Of a stretch of 64,000 nucleotides of DNA, positions 48,047 to 59,270 are shown in pieces. Under the pieces are notes generated by a model. It made no database searches. It was not told the origin of the DNA and saw only the letters and a list, made by a program, of their open reading frames with translations. How positions within the stretch are numbered: position 1 is the stretch's first letter; each line of letters starts with the position of its first letter. The position numbers and the translations under genes are program-made. The stretch covers positions 124,001 through 188,000 of the forward strand of contig BQMF02000047.1 in assembly GCA_027922465.2 (NCBI GenBank), written 5' to 3'. This stretch comes from Turritopsis dohrnii (Eukaryota > Cnidaria > Hydrozoa > Anthoathecata > Oceaniidae).

Positions 48047-48274
48047 AATATTTGAAAATGAAAAAGTACCATCATACTTCTCTCGTATTTATTTGATGAT
48101 CTATTTCCCATATTTTGGTTCATATTATCCTTTCTTATCCAAATTAGAGAATTTTTGGTACTTATTTTTTTTAGCCCATGGGCTTAAATCCGGACCACTT
48201 TTTGAAAGAAAAAAACTGACTCAACATTAAAAATCCGTTTTTAAGCCCATGGGCTTAAAAACGGGGTAATAGGG

Positions 48275-48700
48275 TATGTTTCTGCTAAACTAGATTATAA
48301 AGATATTTGCTATACTTTTACGGAAACTTTCCAGAAAAAGAAGTTGAAGTATTTTTCTCCAATCTTAGGCAGTGAGTCGGAATATACATTTTATACATAA
48401 ATATGCTTTTAGGCATATTTACGACAAAGTAGTGATGATCTATGTTTCATCAGAAAGCTGACAGCTTATCCGGAGAACAATTTGTAAAATTGTTCATGTT
48501 CGTTCAAACAGAAATACTTCCACTTCAAAACATACATGTTCATTACGAGAGTCAGGTGTACTTTCGTCAATGTTATTGTCGTTATTTATATCAACATCAG
48601 TCTCAAAATCTTCAATATGAATTTACATATTTGTTTAGTTGATCACGAGAAAGCAATGAATACGAATATTATTCTGGTCAAATCGTAAAACACAAACTAA
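48275..48700. other. No gene recognised
   Basis: Short AT-rich spacer before the hairpin repeat array. The frame 48442-48642 has no recognisable domain. Confidence 0.5.
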
Positions 48701-48705
48701 TTTTT

Positions 48706-48892
48706 GTATTCCTGCGTAAGCAAGGAATACTTTGAAACCGTTCGTGTTTTTTTTGTTTTTTTTTTTTTTTTTGTATTCCTGCGTAAGCAAGGAATACTTT
48801 GAAACCGTTCGTGTTTTTTTGTATTCCTGCGTAAGCAAGGAATACTTTGAAACCGTTCGTGTTTTTTGTATTCCTGCGTAAGCATGGAATAC
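48706..48892 (+). repeat. Four tandem 25-nt hairpin repeats with T-rich spacers
   Basis: Copies start at 48706, 48773, 48821 and 48868. Each 25-mer folds as a 10-bp stem (GTATTCCT then GC) with one bulged base and a GTAA loop; as RNA, GUAA is a GNRA tetraloop. Each is followed by TTTGAAACCGTTCGTG and a variable T run. The fourth copy differs by one base in the bulge. They directly precede the first long tandem unit. Confidence 0.85.
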
Positions 48893-48931
48893 TTTGAAAC
48901 CGTTCGTGTTTTTTTTGTTTTTTTTTTTTTC

Positions 48932-51900
48932 ACTGTCCAAACCTAGACCAATTTTTGTCGATGGGAAATAGCCACTCAAATCATTAATGTTCCCAACTTA
49001 CATTCTTTTTATGATTTAACAGTCTAAACTCACACTATATTCATTGTATACAAGTACTTTGCTTGAAAAGACTCTAAAAGTGCAAAATATAAGCTCTAGT
49101 GAAAGGAATAATTAACATATGGCTAAATCGCAGATGCCAGGTAGAAATGTTGTTTCATGTGAGTCTTATGCAACGTTCTAACGTTTTCCGTAGTTGTTTT
49201 AAAAATGGAAGCGAAGAAGCATGCGTAGATCTGTGAAAGTTTCTTTGTTGAATATATGGATATAGAAGAGGTTGTAGTACGGCTGTAAAACTTAAAAGAA
49301 TCAAGAACAGTTATGATCCAAGGTGATAATCTACGTGAAACTAATATTCTTAGTAGTCATTCTTGATAAATAAGCAGTTCTTGATGCTTCAAAACAGATA
49401 TAAACGACTACCAATAGGGTATGTTTATATCGATTTAATGCGTAAGGTTTCTATTAGTCTTTCTAAATGTAATACAATTTTTTAATTCATGTTCCTAGAT
49501 AAGCCACCCTGTTTTTATAAAGCTCTGGAATCTTGAAGCACAGCTTATCTTCCTCATCAGCTTATACCCATTTTATTAATCAATAGATGACCACTTTTTT
49601 AATTGACTAGTCGAATTTAAATTATTGTATGATTCTAAAATTTGTATACTATCAAGCTGACGATAAAAAGGAAACACAGATATTTTTATTATTTCGCAAG
49701 GCCAAGTAAAAGTTTTTATTATGAAGTTCAGGTACAAACAACATAAAGATTTTCATACTGTATAGTTTTAAAAGGAGTATTTTGAAACGTCCACGGAAGA
49801 GTGTTCTCTAATGGATTTTTAAACTGACGGTGTTCCATTTTAAGCTTGATCTCCGGCAAAATTTTTCAAAGTCTCTTAACGTTTATGATGCTCTCGGGAA
49901 TGTAATTAAATGAATTCGAAGTTATTACTATTTACGCCACAGATTTTCCCTTCAAAACTTAATTTGACAAAGTTTTCATTACTTAATTACTTTTTGAAGA
50001 TGCTTTAGAGAATATAACTATGAATAAAAAACTTTTTGAAAAAATCTCTAAATGATGCAAAACAGTGCAGTTTATATGAAATAACAAATATTACTTCTTT
50101 CACAGCTACAAGATAAACTGTAAAACACAAAGAACATCATACCACATTATGCATATTGTTTTAAACCGTGAACAAACATTCACCTTTTAAAGCACAGATT
50201 ATTCTTAACGCGATAATCTTTTAATTAGTTAATTGCTTCTTGAAGATGCTTTAGGGAGTGCAACTTCGAATGGAAATCTTTTTAAAAAAATCTCTAAATT
50301 GATGCAAGACTGAAGTTTTATATGAAACAACAAAGTTTAATAGTTATCGTAGCTAAAAGGTAAAATGTAAAATACTGCAAACATCATTCCGCATTATGCA
50401 TATGGTTTTAAAGCGTGAACTAACACTCATTTATTTCTGAAAAGGCTCCATAAAGTCTTACAGTCATCCGCAGGAATACTTCTGCCCGGTAGGGCATCTT
50501 GTTTGTTTTTGTTTTTTTTTTTACTGTCCAAACCTAGACCAATTTTTGTCGATGCGAAATAGTCAGTCAAATCCTCTAAGTTCCAAACTTACATTTTTTC
50601 TATGCTTTAAATATCTTAACTCACACTACATTCATTGTGTGCAAGTAATTTGCTTGAAAAGACTCTAAAGGTGTATAATATAAGCTCTACTGAAAGGAAT
50701 AGTTGACATATGGCTAAATCGCAGATGCCAAGGTAGAAATGTTTTTCACGTGAGTCTTATGCAACGTTCTTACGTTTTCCGTAGTTGTTTTAAAAATGGA
50801 AGCGAAGAAGCACGCGTAGATCTGAGAAAATTTCTTGGTTGAATATATGGATATAGAAGAGGTTATACGACTGTCAAACTTAAAAGAATCAAAAACATTT
50901 ATGATCCAAACTGATAATCTACGTGAAACTAATACTCTTAGTAGTTATTCGTGATAAATAAGCAGTTTTTGATGCTTCAAATCAGATATGAACGACTACA
51001 AAAACGGTATGCTTACATCGATTTAAAAAAATGCGTAAGGTTTCTATTAGTCTTTTTCTAAATATAATACAATTTTCTATTTCATGTTCCTAGGTAAGCT
51101 ATCCTGTTTTTATAAAGCTCTGGAATCTTGAAGCACAGCTCATCTTCCTCATCAGCTTATACCCATTTTGTTAATCAATAGATGACCACTTTTTTAATTG
51201 ACTAGTCGAATTTAAAATATTGTATGATTCTAAAATTTGTATACTATCAAGCTGACGATAAAAAGGAAACACAGATATTTTTATTATTTCGCAAGGCCAA
51301 GTAAAAGTTTTTTATTATGAAGTTCAGGTACAAACAACATAAAGATTTTCATACTGTAAAGTTTTAAAAGGAGTATTTTGAAACGTCCACGGAAGAGTGT
51401 TCTCTAATGGATTTTTAAGCAGACGGTGTTCCTTTTTAAGCTTGATCTCCGGCAAAATTTTTCAAAGTCTCTTAACTTTTATGATGCTCTCGGGAATGTA
51501 ATTAAATGAATTCGAAGTTATTACTTTTTAAGCACAGACTTTTCTTTTTATTACTTAATTACTTCTTGAAGATTCTTTAGGGAATACAACTTTGAATTAA
51601 AATCTGTTTTAAAAAACCTCTAAATTGAAGCAAGACTGAAGTTTTATATGAGACAACAAAGTTTAACTGTTATCGTTGTTAAAAGGTAAAATGTAAAATA
51701 CTGCAAACATCATTCCGCATTATGCATATGGTTTTAAAGCGTGAACTAACACTCATTTATTTCTGAAAAGGCTCCATAAAGTCTTACAGTCATCCGCAGG
51801 AATACTTCTGCCCGGTAGGGCATCTTGTTTGTTTTTGTTTTTTTTTTTACTGTCCAAACCTAGACCAATTTTTGTCGATGCGAAATAGTCAGTCAAATCC

Positions 51901-53422
51901 TCTAAGTTCCAAACTTACATTTTTTTTATGCTTTAAATATCTTAACTCACACTATATTCATTGTATACAAGTACTTTGCTTGAAAAGACTCTAAAAATGT
52001 ATAATATAAGCTCTAGTGAAAGGAAGAATTGACATATGGCTAAATCGCAGATGCCATGGTAAAAATGTTTTTCACGTGAGTCTTATGCAACGTTCTTACG
52101 TTTTCCGTAGTTGTTTTAAAAATGGAAGCGAAGAAGCACGCGTAGATCTGAGAAAATGTCTTGGTTGAATATATGGATATAGAAGAGGTTATACGGCTGT
52201 CAAACTTAAAAGAATCAAGAACATTTATGATCCAAACTGATAATCTACGTGAAACTAATACTCTTAGTAGTTATTCGTGATAAATAAGCAGTTTTTGATG
52301 CTTCAAATCAGATATGAACGACTACAAAAACGGTATGCTTACATCGATTTAAAAAAATGCGTAAGGTTTCTATTAGTCTTTTTCTAAATATAATACAATT
52401 TTCTATTTCATGTTTCTAGGTAAGCTATCCTGTTTTTATAAAGCTCTGGAATCTTGAAGCACAGCTCATCTTCCTCATCAGCTTATACCCATTTTATTAA
52501 TCAATAGATGACCACTTTTTTAATTGACTAGTCGAATTTAAAATATTGTATGATTCTAAAATTTGTATACTATCAAGCTGACGATAAAAAGGAAACACAG
52601 ATATTTTTATTATTTCGCAAGGCCAAGTAAAAGATTTTATTATGGAGTTCAGGTACAAACAACATAAAGATTTTCATACTGTATAGTTTTAAAAGGAGTA
52701 TTTTGAAACGTCCACGGAAGAGTGTTCTCTAATGGATTTTTAAACTGACGGTGTTCCATTTTAAGCTTGATCTCCGGCAAAATTTTTCAAAGTCTCTTAA
52801 CTTTAATGATGCTCTCGGGAATGTAATTAAATGAATTCGAAGTTATTACTATTTACGCCACAGATTTTCCATTCAAAACTTAATGTGACAAAGTTTTCAT
52901 TACTTAATTACTTTTTGAAGATGCTTTAGGGAATATAACAATGAATAAGAAACTTTTTGAAAAAATCTCTAAATGATGCAAAACAGTGCAGTTTATATGA
53001 AATAACAAATATTACTTCTTTCACAGCTACAAGATAAACTGTAAAACACAAAGAACATCATACCACATTATGCATATTGTTTTAAACCGTGAACAAACAT
53101 TCACCTTTTAAAGCACAGATTATTCTTAACGCGATAATCTTTTAATTAGTTAATTGCTTCTTGAAGATGCTTTAGGGAGTGCAACTTCGAATGGAAATTT
53201 TTTTTAAAAAATCTCTAAATTGATGCAAGACTAAAGTTTTATATGAAACAACAAAGTTTAATAGTTATCGTAGCTAAAAGGTAAAATGTAAAATACTGCA
53301 AACATCATTCCGCATTATGCATATTGTTTTAAAGCGTGAACTAACACTCATTTCTTTCTGAAAAGGCTCCATAAAGTCTTACAGTCATCCGCAGGAATAC
53401 TTCTGCCCGGTAGGGCATCTTG
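48932..53422 (+). repeat. Three long tandem units (about 1.59, 1.33 and 1.57 kb)
   Basis: Each unit begins ACTGTCCAAACCTAGACC (48932, 50523, 51849) and ends with a GCCCGGTAGGGC hairpin then ATCTTG (unit ends near 50502, 51828 and 53422). Units 1 and 3 carry a duplicated internal segment of about 250 bp, marked by two copies of GAAGATGCTTTAG; unit 2 has one. No open frame is conserved. The terminal hairpin followed by CTTG recalls the right end of the 6406-9974 insertion, so a Helitron-like or Helentron-type origin is possible. A plain higher-order satellite is the alternative. Confidence 0.8.
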
Positions 53423-53981
53423 TTCGTTATGCTACCATCTGAATAATTCTAATAATTTTCATAATTATGCAGAATTGATAAAAAGACATTAGCTGAAGTC
53501 CCACATTCTGAAAAATTAACAATAGATCTCGAGATCTGAATTACGACTTTTATTACGGGGAACAATAGACTTCCATATATGGCGCGAAATTTTAAATTTT
53601 TAAAATTCAACTTTGTATATGGCCACCAGTAATTACAACACGGATGGTACAAAGGAAATTTCATCGATGTTATTCTATCTCTTTTTGTATTTCTATGCCC
53701 TTACGAAGAATCGGGGTAGGTCGGAGTGACCATTCTGTATTACATCGTTCTGTTGCTTAAACTTTTTTTCGTTCTGTGTTTTCCTCGTTCTGTGTTTTCA
53801 AGTCTTTTTTAGAAAATAAGTGCAATTCGGTCTTGAGTACCATTGTTTTATACAATCCTTTGCACCGTCACACTCTTGAGTCTTTTATATCATTTTAACT
53901 GCACGCACATTCTTAACTTAATTGATCACGATATCGAAAAGATATCGAAAATTTGTAAAAAGATGTGTTTTTAATTGTTCA
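53423..53981. other. No gene recognised
   Basis: Spacer between tandem units and Helitron-like units. The last about 30 nt before 53982 (TTTGTAAAAAGATGTG...) repeat a segment found at 42904-42935. Confidence 0.5.
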
Positions 53982-55618
53982 TCTATATATTGATAGCCGA
54001 TTCTCCGTCTGTCTGTTTGTTTGTTTGTTCGTTTGTTTGTTTGTTTGTAAGTCACGCAAAATGGTAGATTGAGTTGTGAGCGAAATTATTTCTTTTTTTG
54101 TGTGCGACGTGAGTTAGAAGCAAATACATTGCAACCCCAATCGAACGTGGCTTTTTTTGGCTGATGAACTAATAGGAATAACGTTTTGTTTTTATTATTA
54201 TTGTTAGTTTTATATTCCAAGGACTACGTTGACTACGTTGGCTTTGAAAACAATACATCAATTAAATACAAAGAAACTGATTAAACAGTTTGGACAAAAA
54301 GTAGCAGTATCCTTGCCTGACTGTCTGAGACGGGTAAACTTTTTTTTCGAGCAATCAAAATGTAAAAATAGAGTATCATGAAACAAAATATTTTTTTTGC
54401 TTTTCTTTTAATAATTTTATTTCTTTTTTTTAATTAGGTAACTGAAACCAATGTGCAGTCTAGATATATATTATTCAATGATATCCGCACACAATGTACC
54501 TCTCCAATTGCAGCGCAAAGTTATCGGATCGATTATCGGATCGATCGATTTTAATTGTTATGCGCTTTTTTTTGTTCACTTTATTCATTTAGCACGTGCC
54601 TTTTTTTCTCTCCTCCCATGTGATCTTTTTAAGAAGTGAAACCATTTCCCCCTTACGATTGATAAGCTTAGTTTCCATACGACTGTATTTTGCAGTCAAC
54701 TGCAAAATGCCGACAACGTTTTTCAAATCGCATGCGCAGTTGAACCAAATTTCCGCTGTCTTGGCATAATTTTATAAAAAATATTTCTCTTGAGTTTCGA
54801 CGTAAAAGTTGAATTCATTCTACTTTTGCAGTCGACTTTTTTTGCAGTCGAGCTCTTGAACCAATCAGGTTTTAAGAAATAGTAAATATTACGTAGTTGC
54901 ATAGTTAATAGAAGAGATGGTTCGGCATGTCGGCGATTAATTCTATTCAAATAAATCTTACAAAAATATAATTTGTTGTAGTCATTCGAAAGGATTCGAA
55001 ATATTCCTTGTCAAAAAGCATTAAATCTTTTATCAAAATATTATCCTTTCTGACTTCTTTCTTTGAACAGTTTTCGTACCCACATTTTCTTCTTATATTT
55101 TCTTTTGCGGCTTTGTTGATATTTTCGATAAGAATGAAATAAAATTAATCGTAATTGTTGAAGTGATAATAATCTTATATTAAAAGCAGCCATACTTTTG
55201 ATATCAGAAGAGTAAAAACAATACAGAATATCATATCATTCTGCGTTCCTTTACTCTTTGAACAACTGCAAAATGCAGTCACATGGAAATCAAATTGCAT
55301 TCGACTGAAAAATACTTAAGAGCATTTTGCAGTCGACTGCATAATACAGTCGTATGGAAACTAAGCTTAGCACCCATGTTAGAGCGCGTAACTTTTTTTA
55401 AAACAAAAGTTAATAAAAAGTTGAAATTTTCTCTCTATACGTGCTGAGTGTATTGTTACACTGATAAAAGATTGGTTTTACTAGAAGTTGTGACTTCGAA
55501 TCTGCTTCTGGTTGAACACAAGTTATACGAGCCGTTTATAAGGAAATTTGACGTTTATTGATACAGTTATACAGAGCAGGTGGACATGGGCGGCGAGCGA
55601 CGCCGCCTTGGCGTCTAG
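53982..55618 (+). mobile_element. Helitron-like unit 1, with a nested TIR element
   Basis: Starts TCTATATATTGATAGCC after an A, carries a CTGTCTGTTTG microsatellite, and ends in hairpin GGCGGCG-AGCGA-CGCCGCC, TTGGCGT and CTAG (55615-55618). TC start, terminal CTRR, hairpin upstream and no duplication are Helitron hallmarks. It is non-autonomous (no Rep/helicase frame). Without the nested element at 54665-55367 it matches unit 2 in length. Confidence 0.8.
54665..55367. mobile_element. 703-bp TIR element nested in Helitron-like unit 1
   Basis: TIRs of about 45 bp start AGCTTAGTTTCCATACG and are flanked by TA on both sides (54663-54664 and 55368-55369). Comparison with unit 2 shows an uninterrupted TGATAGCACCC, proving a clean insertion with TA duplication. 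The motif GCAGTCGACTGCA and variants recur near both ends. It is non-coding. A related terminus (AGCTTGGTTTCC) opens the element at 63657. Confidence 0.9.
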
Positions 55619-56484
55619 TCTATATATTAATAGCCGATTCTCTGTCTGTCTGTTTGTTTGTTTGTTTGTTTGTTTGTTTGTAAGTCACGCAAAATGGTAG
55701 ATTGAGCTGTGAGCGAAATTATTTCTTTTTTTGTGTGCGACGTGAGTTCGAAGCATATACATTGCAACCCCAATCGAGCGTGACTCTTTTTGGCTGATGA
55801 ACTAATAGGAATAACGTTTCGTTTTTATTATTATTGTTAGTTTTATATTCCACGTTGACTTGGCTTTGAAAACAAAACATCAACAATGCAAAGAAACTAA
55901 CTGATTAAACATTTTGGACAAAAAGCAGCAGTGGCAGAACGTGGCAGCATGTTTGGTTTGCCAGTGTATCCTAACGTATCCTTGACTGTCTGAGACGGGT
56001 AAACTTTTTCGAGCAATCAACATGTTTAAAAACCGATTGGTAAAAAAAGAGTATCATGAAACGAAATATTTTTTTGCTTTTCTTTTAATAATTAAATTTC
56101 TTATTTTAATTGTTATGCGCTTCAGATCGAACGTTTTTTTTTATTATTCACTTTATTCATTTAGCACGTGCCTTTTTTCTCTCCTCCGCCGTGATCTTTT
56201 TAAGAAAAGAAACGATTTCCCCCCTTACGTTTGATAGCACCCATGTTAGAGCGCGTAACTTTTTTAAACAAAAGCTAATAAAAAGTTGAGGTTTTTTCTC
56301 TCTACGTTTTGAGTGTATTTTTACACTGATAAAAGATTGGTTTTACCAGAGGTTGTGACTTCGAATCTGCTTCTGGTTGAACACAAGTTGTACGAGCCGT
56401 TTTATAAGGAAATTTGACGTTTATTGATACAGTTATACAGAGCAGGTGGACATGGGCGGCGAGCGACGCCGCCTTGGCGGCTAG
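55619..56484 (+). mobile_element. Helitron-like unit 2 (complete, 866 bp)
   Basis: Begins TCTATATATTAATAGCC immediately after unit 1's CTAG and ends with the same hairpin and CTAG at 56481-56484. It is the cleanest reference copy of the family. Confidence 0.85.
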
Positions 56485-57030
56485 TCTATATATTAATAGC
56501 CGATTCTCCGTCTGTCTGTCTGTCTGTCTGTTTGTTTGCTTGTTTGTAAGTCACGCAAAATGGTAGATTGAGTTGTGAGCGAAATTATTCCTTTTTTCGT
56601 GCGCAATGTGAGTTCGAAACAAATACATTGCAACCCTAATCGAACGTGACTTTTTTTTGCTGGTAAACCAATAGAGATAACGTTTTGTTTTTATTATCAT
56701 TGTTAGTTTTATATTCCACGTTGACTTGGCTTTGAAAACAATACATCAACTAAATACAAAGAAACTAACTGATTAAACATTTTGGGCAAAAAGCAGCAGT
56801 GGCAGAACGTGGCAGCATGTTCTGTTTGCCAGTGTATCCTTACGCTTGCCTGACTGTCTGAGACGGGTGAACTTTTTTTCGAGCAATCAAAATGTTTAAA
56901 AACCGATAGGTAAAAAAAGAGAATCATGAAACAAAATATTTTTTTGCTTTTGTCTTCATAGTTGTCTTAATTTCTTTTAATCGATTTCTTTTAATCTATT
57001 TTAATCTGATCGAACGTTTTTTATTTAGGA
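56485..57030 (+). mobile_element. Helitron-like unit 3, 3'-truncated
   Basis: Starts exactly after unit 2's CTAG and follows the family until about 57030 (GATCGAACG region). There, segmental duplication copy B begins. The 3' hairpin and CTAG are missing. Confidence 0.8.
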
Positions 57031-57771
57031 ATCGTTTCTTCTCTCATCGTTTTTAATTGTTTTGTTTGTTATTGTATTACATTTACCGGTTCTTGTTGAC
57101 TTTAGGACATCCGTAGTGGAGCAAAGTATTTAAAATACCCGTGGTTTCTCCTCCTACTCCTGCTATTATTACTCCAACTTAGTTATGAACGATTTCGTGC
57201 AATCTTTGCATGACATCATTGCCAAATTGGTAATTTCGGCCAGATTTTGCACAATTTTTTTGAAATTTTGTATGGATCACACATTTAAAAGGTTCGAATT
57301 TCGAATTTGACAGTTATTTTCTTAGATTTGACCACATTTGGGCAATTCGGGCCATTATTTGACAAAACTTCTAAACTTTTGCGATTTTCATATGAAATTG
57401 TACGAATCAAAATTGGAAGATGCTGATTTTGAATTTGATAGTCATATCAGATTTGACCAGAATTTGGCAATTGGACAATGTTTTATTTTTGAGATAGATA
57501 TATGTCATTGTGTTACAACCCGAAGTCTTCACGCACGCGGCTTCTTGTTCCGATGTTAGCAAAACCAGCTAACCAGCAAGTAGTTCTCACTACAATAGAC
57601 TGAGTATCAGACCCATGGTTAAACAAGATTTACAGTACAACGTGATTTCTTATCTCGTTTTACAATTCGTCCTACAGGTATTTCGATTTTTCGTCTCATT
57701 AGAAATAAAGTTAGCTCTTTTTATCAAGGGCACGTGAAGAAAAAAGAGAATAAGCAAAATGGCACCAATTA

Positions 57772-57993
57772 ATGAAAAATTGTTGTTGTTGCTTCTGCTT
57801 CGTAGAAGAAGTCACCTCAAGCGAGAAACTTAGAAAAACCAAAAAAAAATATAACAAGAAATTTCTGACAAGAGACGTTTTTCGGAATCAGAAGGAATTA
57901 GGAGACTACCATCGTTTACTTCCGAGAATTAATAAAAAAATTTATCGCTTTTATTATCAAATAAGCGAGGGTAACTTTAAACTTGAATGGTAA
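57772..57993 (+). pseudogene. Harbinger-type (HARBI1-like) transposase N-terminal fragment
   Basis: The frame encodes TRDVFRNQKELGDYHRLLP and a following Tyr/Phe-rich segment, the typical start of PIF/Harbinger transposases. A neighbouring frame gives leucine-rich then RRRSHLKR, the expected preceding residues, so a frameshift lies near 57810. No catalytic domain follows. It lies in the part of copy B that has no counterpart in copy A. Confidence 0.6.
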
Positions 57994-59054
57994 GTAAGTC
58001 CTATTCCTTTAATGCCAACTTTGTGATTTTGTCTGCCAGTTCAAATTTTTTGCTTTGATTCTTCAACACACTTCCTGCTAATGACATCAGATTCTAATAT
58101 GAATCTACTTATAACATGAGATTGAAAAGGAAAAAAATACTCACTTTGAGTACGTTTTTGGCGGATCCCTTTGAAGATTGCAGAAGTGAGTAAAGCGCGT
58201 CGTTATCACTCATAAAAAATATCAAAATTTTCTGATTTCAAAATAGGAGATAAGAGGGCGATATCAAGTAAATAAGACTGCCCTAAGCAGGTACTTGTAT
58301 GTTCTCACTTGGCAATAAGAACAAGGCGCATCATGCGCACTGTGGTTAGCGCGCTGTTATCGAATAGTGGGAACCAAGCTTTAAAGAAATTATGTCAGAG
58401 CCAAAAAAAAGAAAAAAACTTTTTCAAAAAAAGATGAAAGCGAAAGATCCATTACAAATGTGCGTTTCAAACTTTGATTCAAAACCATACGAAAAAACAT
58501 TGTCTCCTACCTACAGTATTATGCTTTAAAACGAGAAAAAAGCAAAGTCAGCTAGTAATTGTATACCACCGTGTAACAACAACACGAAAAGTTTGATGAT
58601 TACCAAGAGGATACATTGAAGGTGTCATTTTACTGATATATCACTCTTATCAGGGATTTAAAACATTTTCAATGAAATTACTGTTTTATGTATTCTTACT
58701 TTGAGCTGATACGTATAGTCGTGACAAATTAAAAAGTTACAATTTTAAATCGTGGATATATGTCCGAAATCGAGGCATCAAGATTCTATTCTGTGGAACA
58801 GTGTCAAATGATGAAATAACAATTGTTTGTCATCATTTTATTCGTTTTAATCAAAATGGAAAGCACAGCGAAAATAAAACATAATAAATTAAGGAAATCC
58901 CAAGAACTCCTCTGATCTATTGCACAGTAGAATCTTAATAAAACGAACTTTTATCTTTCTTCTTTCCCTTGCAAGAAACTCACATATATGAAAGTCCCCA
59001 CCATCACCATCACCACCACCACCACCCACCCACCCCCCCCCCCCCAAAAAAAAA

Positions 59055-59270
59055 GTAACAACAAAAAGCCCGAATGCAACCAATAAAATCGTTGATTCCA
59101 CCACCATTTCATTTAATAAACCCTCATATATGACAAACTGAAAAGATTCTCCTCGCACCAATTATAATTATTACAGTATACAATCATTCCCCCCCAAAAA
59201 TCATAAGAACAAAAAGCCCGAATGCAACCAATAAAATCGTTGATGCTACCCTTCCACCATCATTTTTTTT
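59055..59270. repeat. Local duplication of the LRR-EGF 3' end
   Basis: The segment coding the hydrophobic C-terminus and its flank occurs twice (about 59060-59096 and 59209-59245), separated by 3'-UTR-like sequence. C-run and CACC repeats (58994-59045) adjoin it. Confidence 0.7.

Larger units (their letters stand above)
46622..48274. mobile_element. Pogo-like DNA transposon carrying DDD transposase and HIRAN-like ORF
   Basis: Perfect 24-bp TIRs begin CCCTATTACCCCG and are flanked by TA (46620-46621 and 48275-48276). The palindrome AAGCCCATGGGCTT and close variants occur at 46662-46695 (variants) and at 48175-48190 and 48243-48258. The right half encodes a transposase catalytic region on the plus strand. 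The left half encodes a HIRAN-like ORF on the minus strand, so the two are head-to-head, meeting near 47100-47120. The element keeps the catalytic region but lacks the transposase DNA-binding N-terminus. Confidence 0.85.

Noticed and set aside
48706..48925. CRISPR-like spaced repeats
   Set aside because: The repeats are hairpins with low-complexity T-rich spacers, in eukaryotic, intron-containing DNA with no cas genes.
58889..59161. 90-codon glycine-rich minus-strand frame
   Set aside because: It joins a C/A-run microsatellite to the duplicated GPI-tail segment of the LRR gene; not an independent gene.
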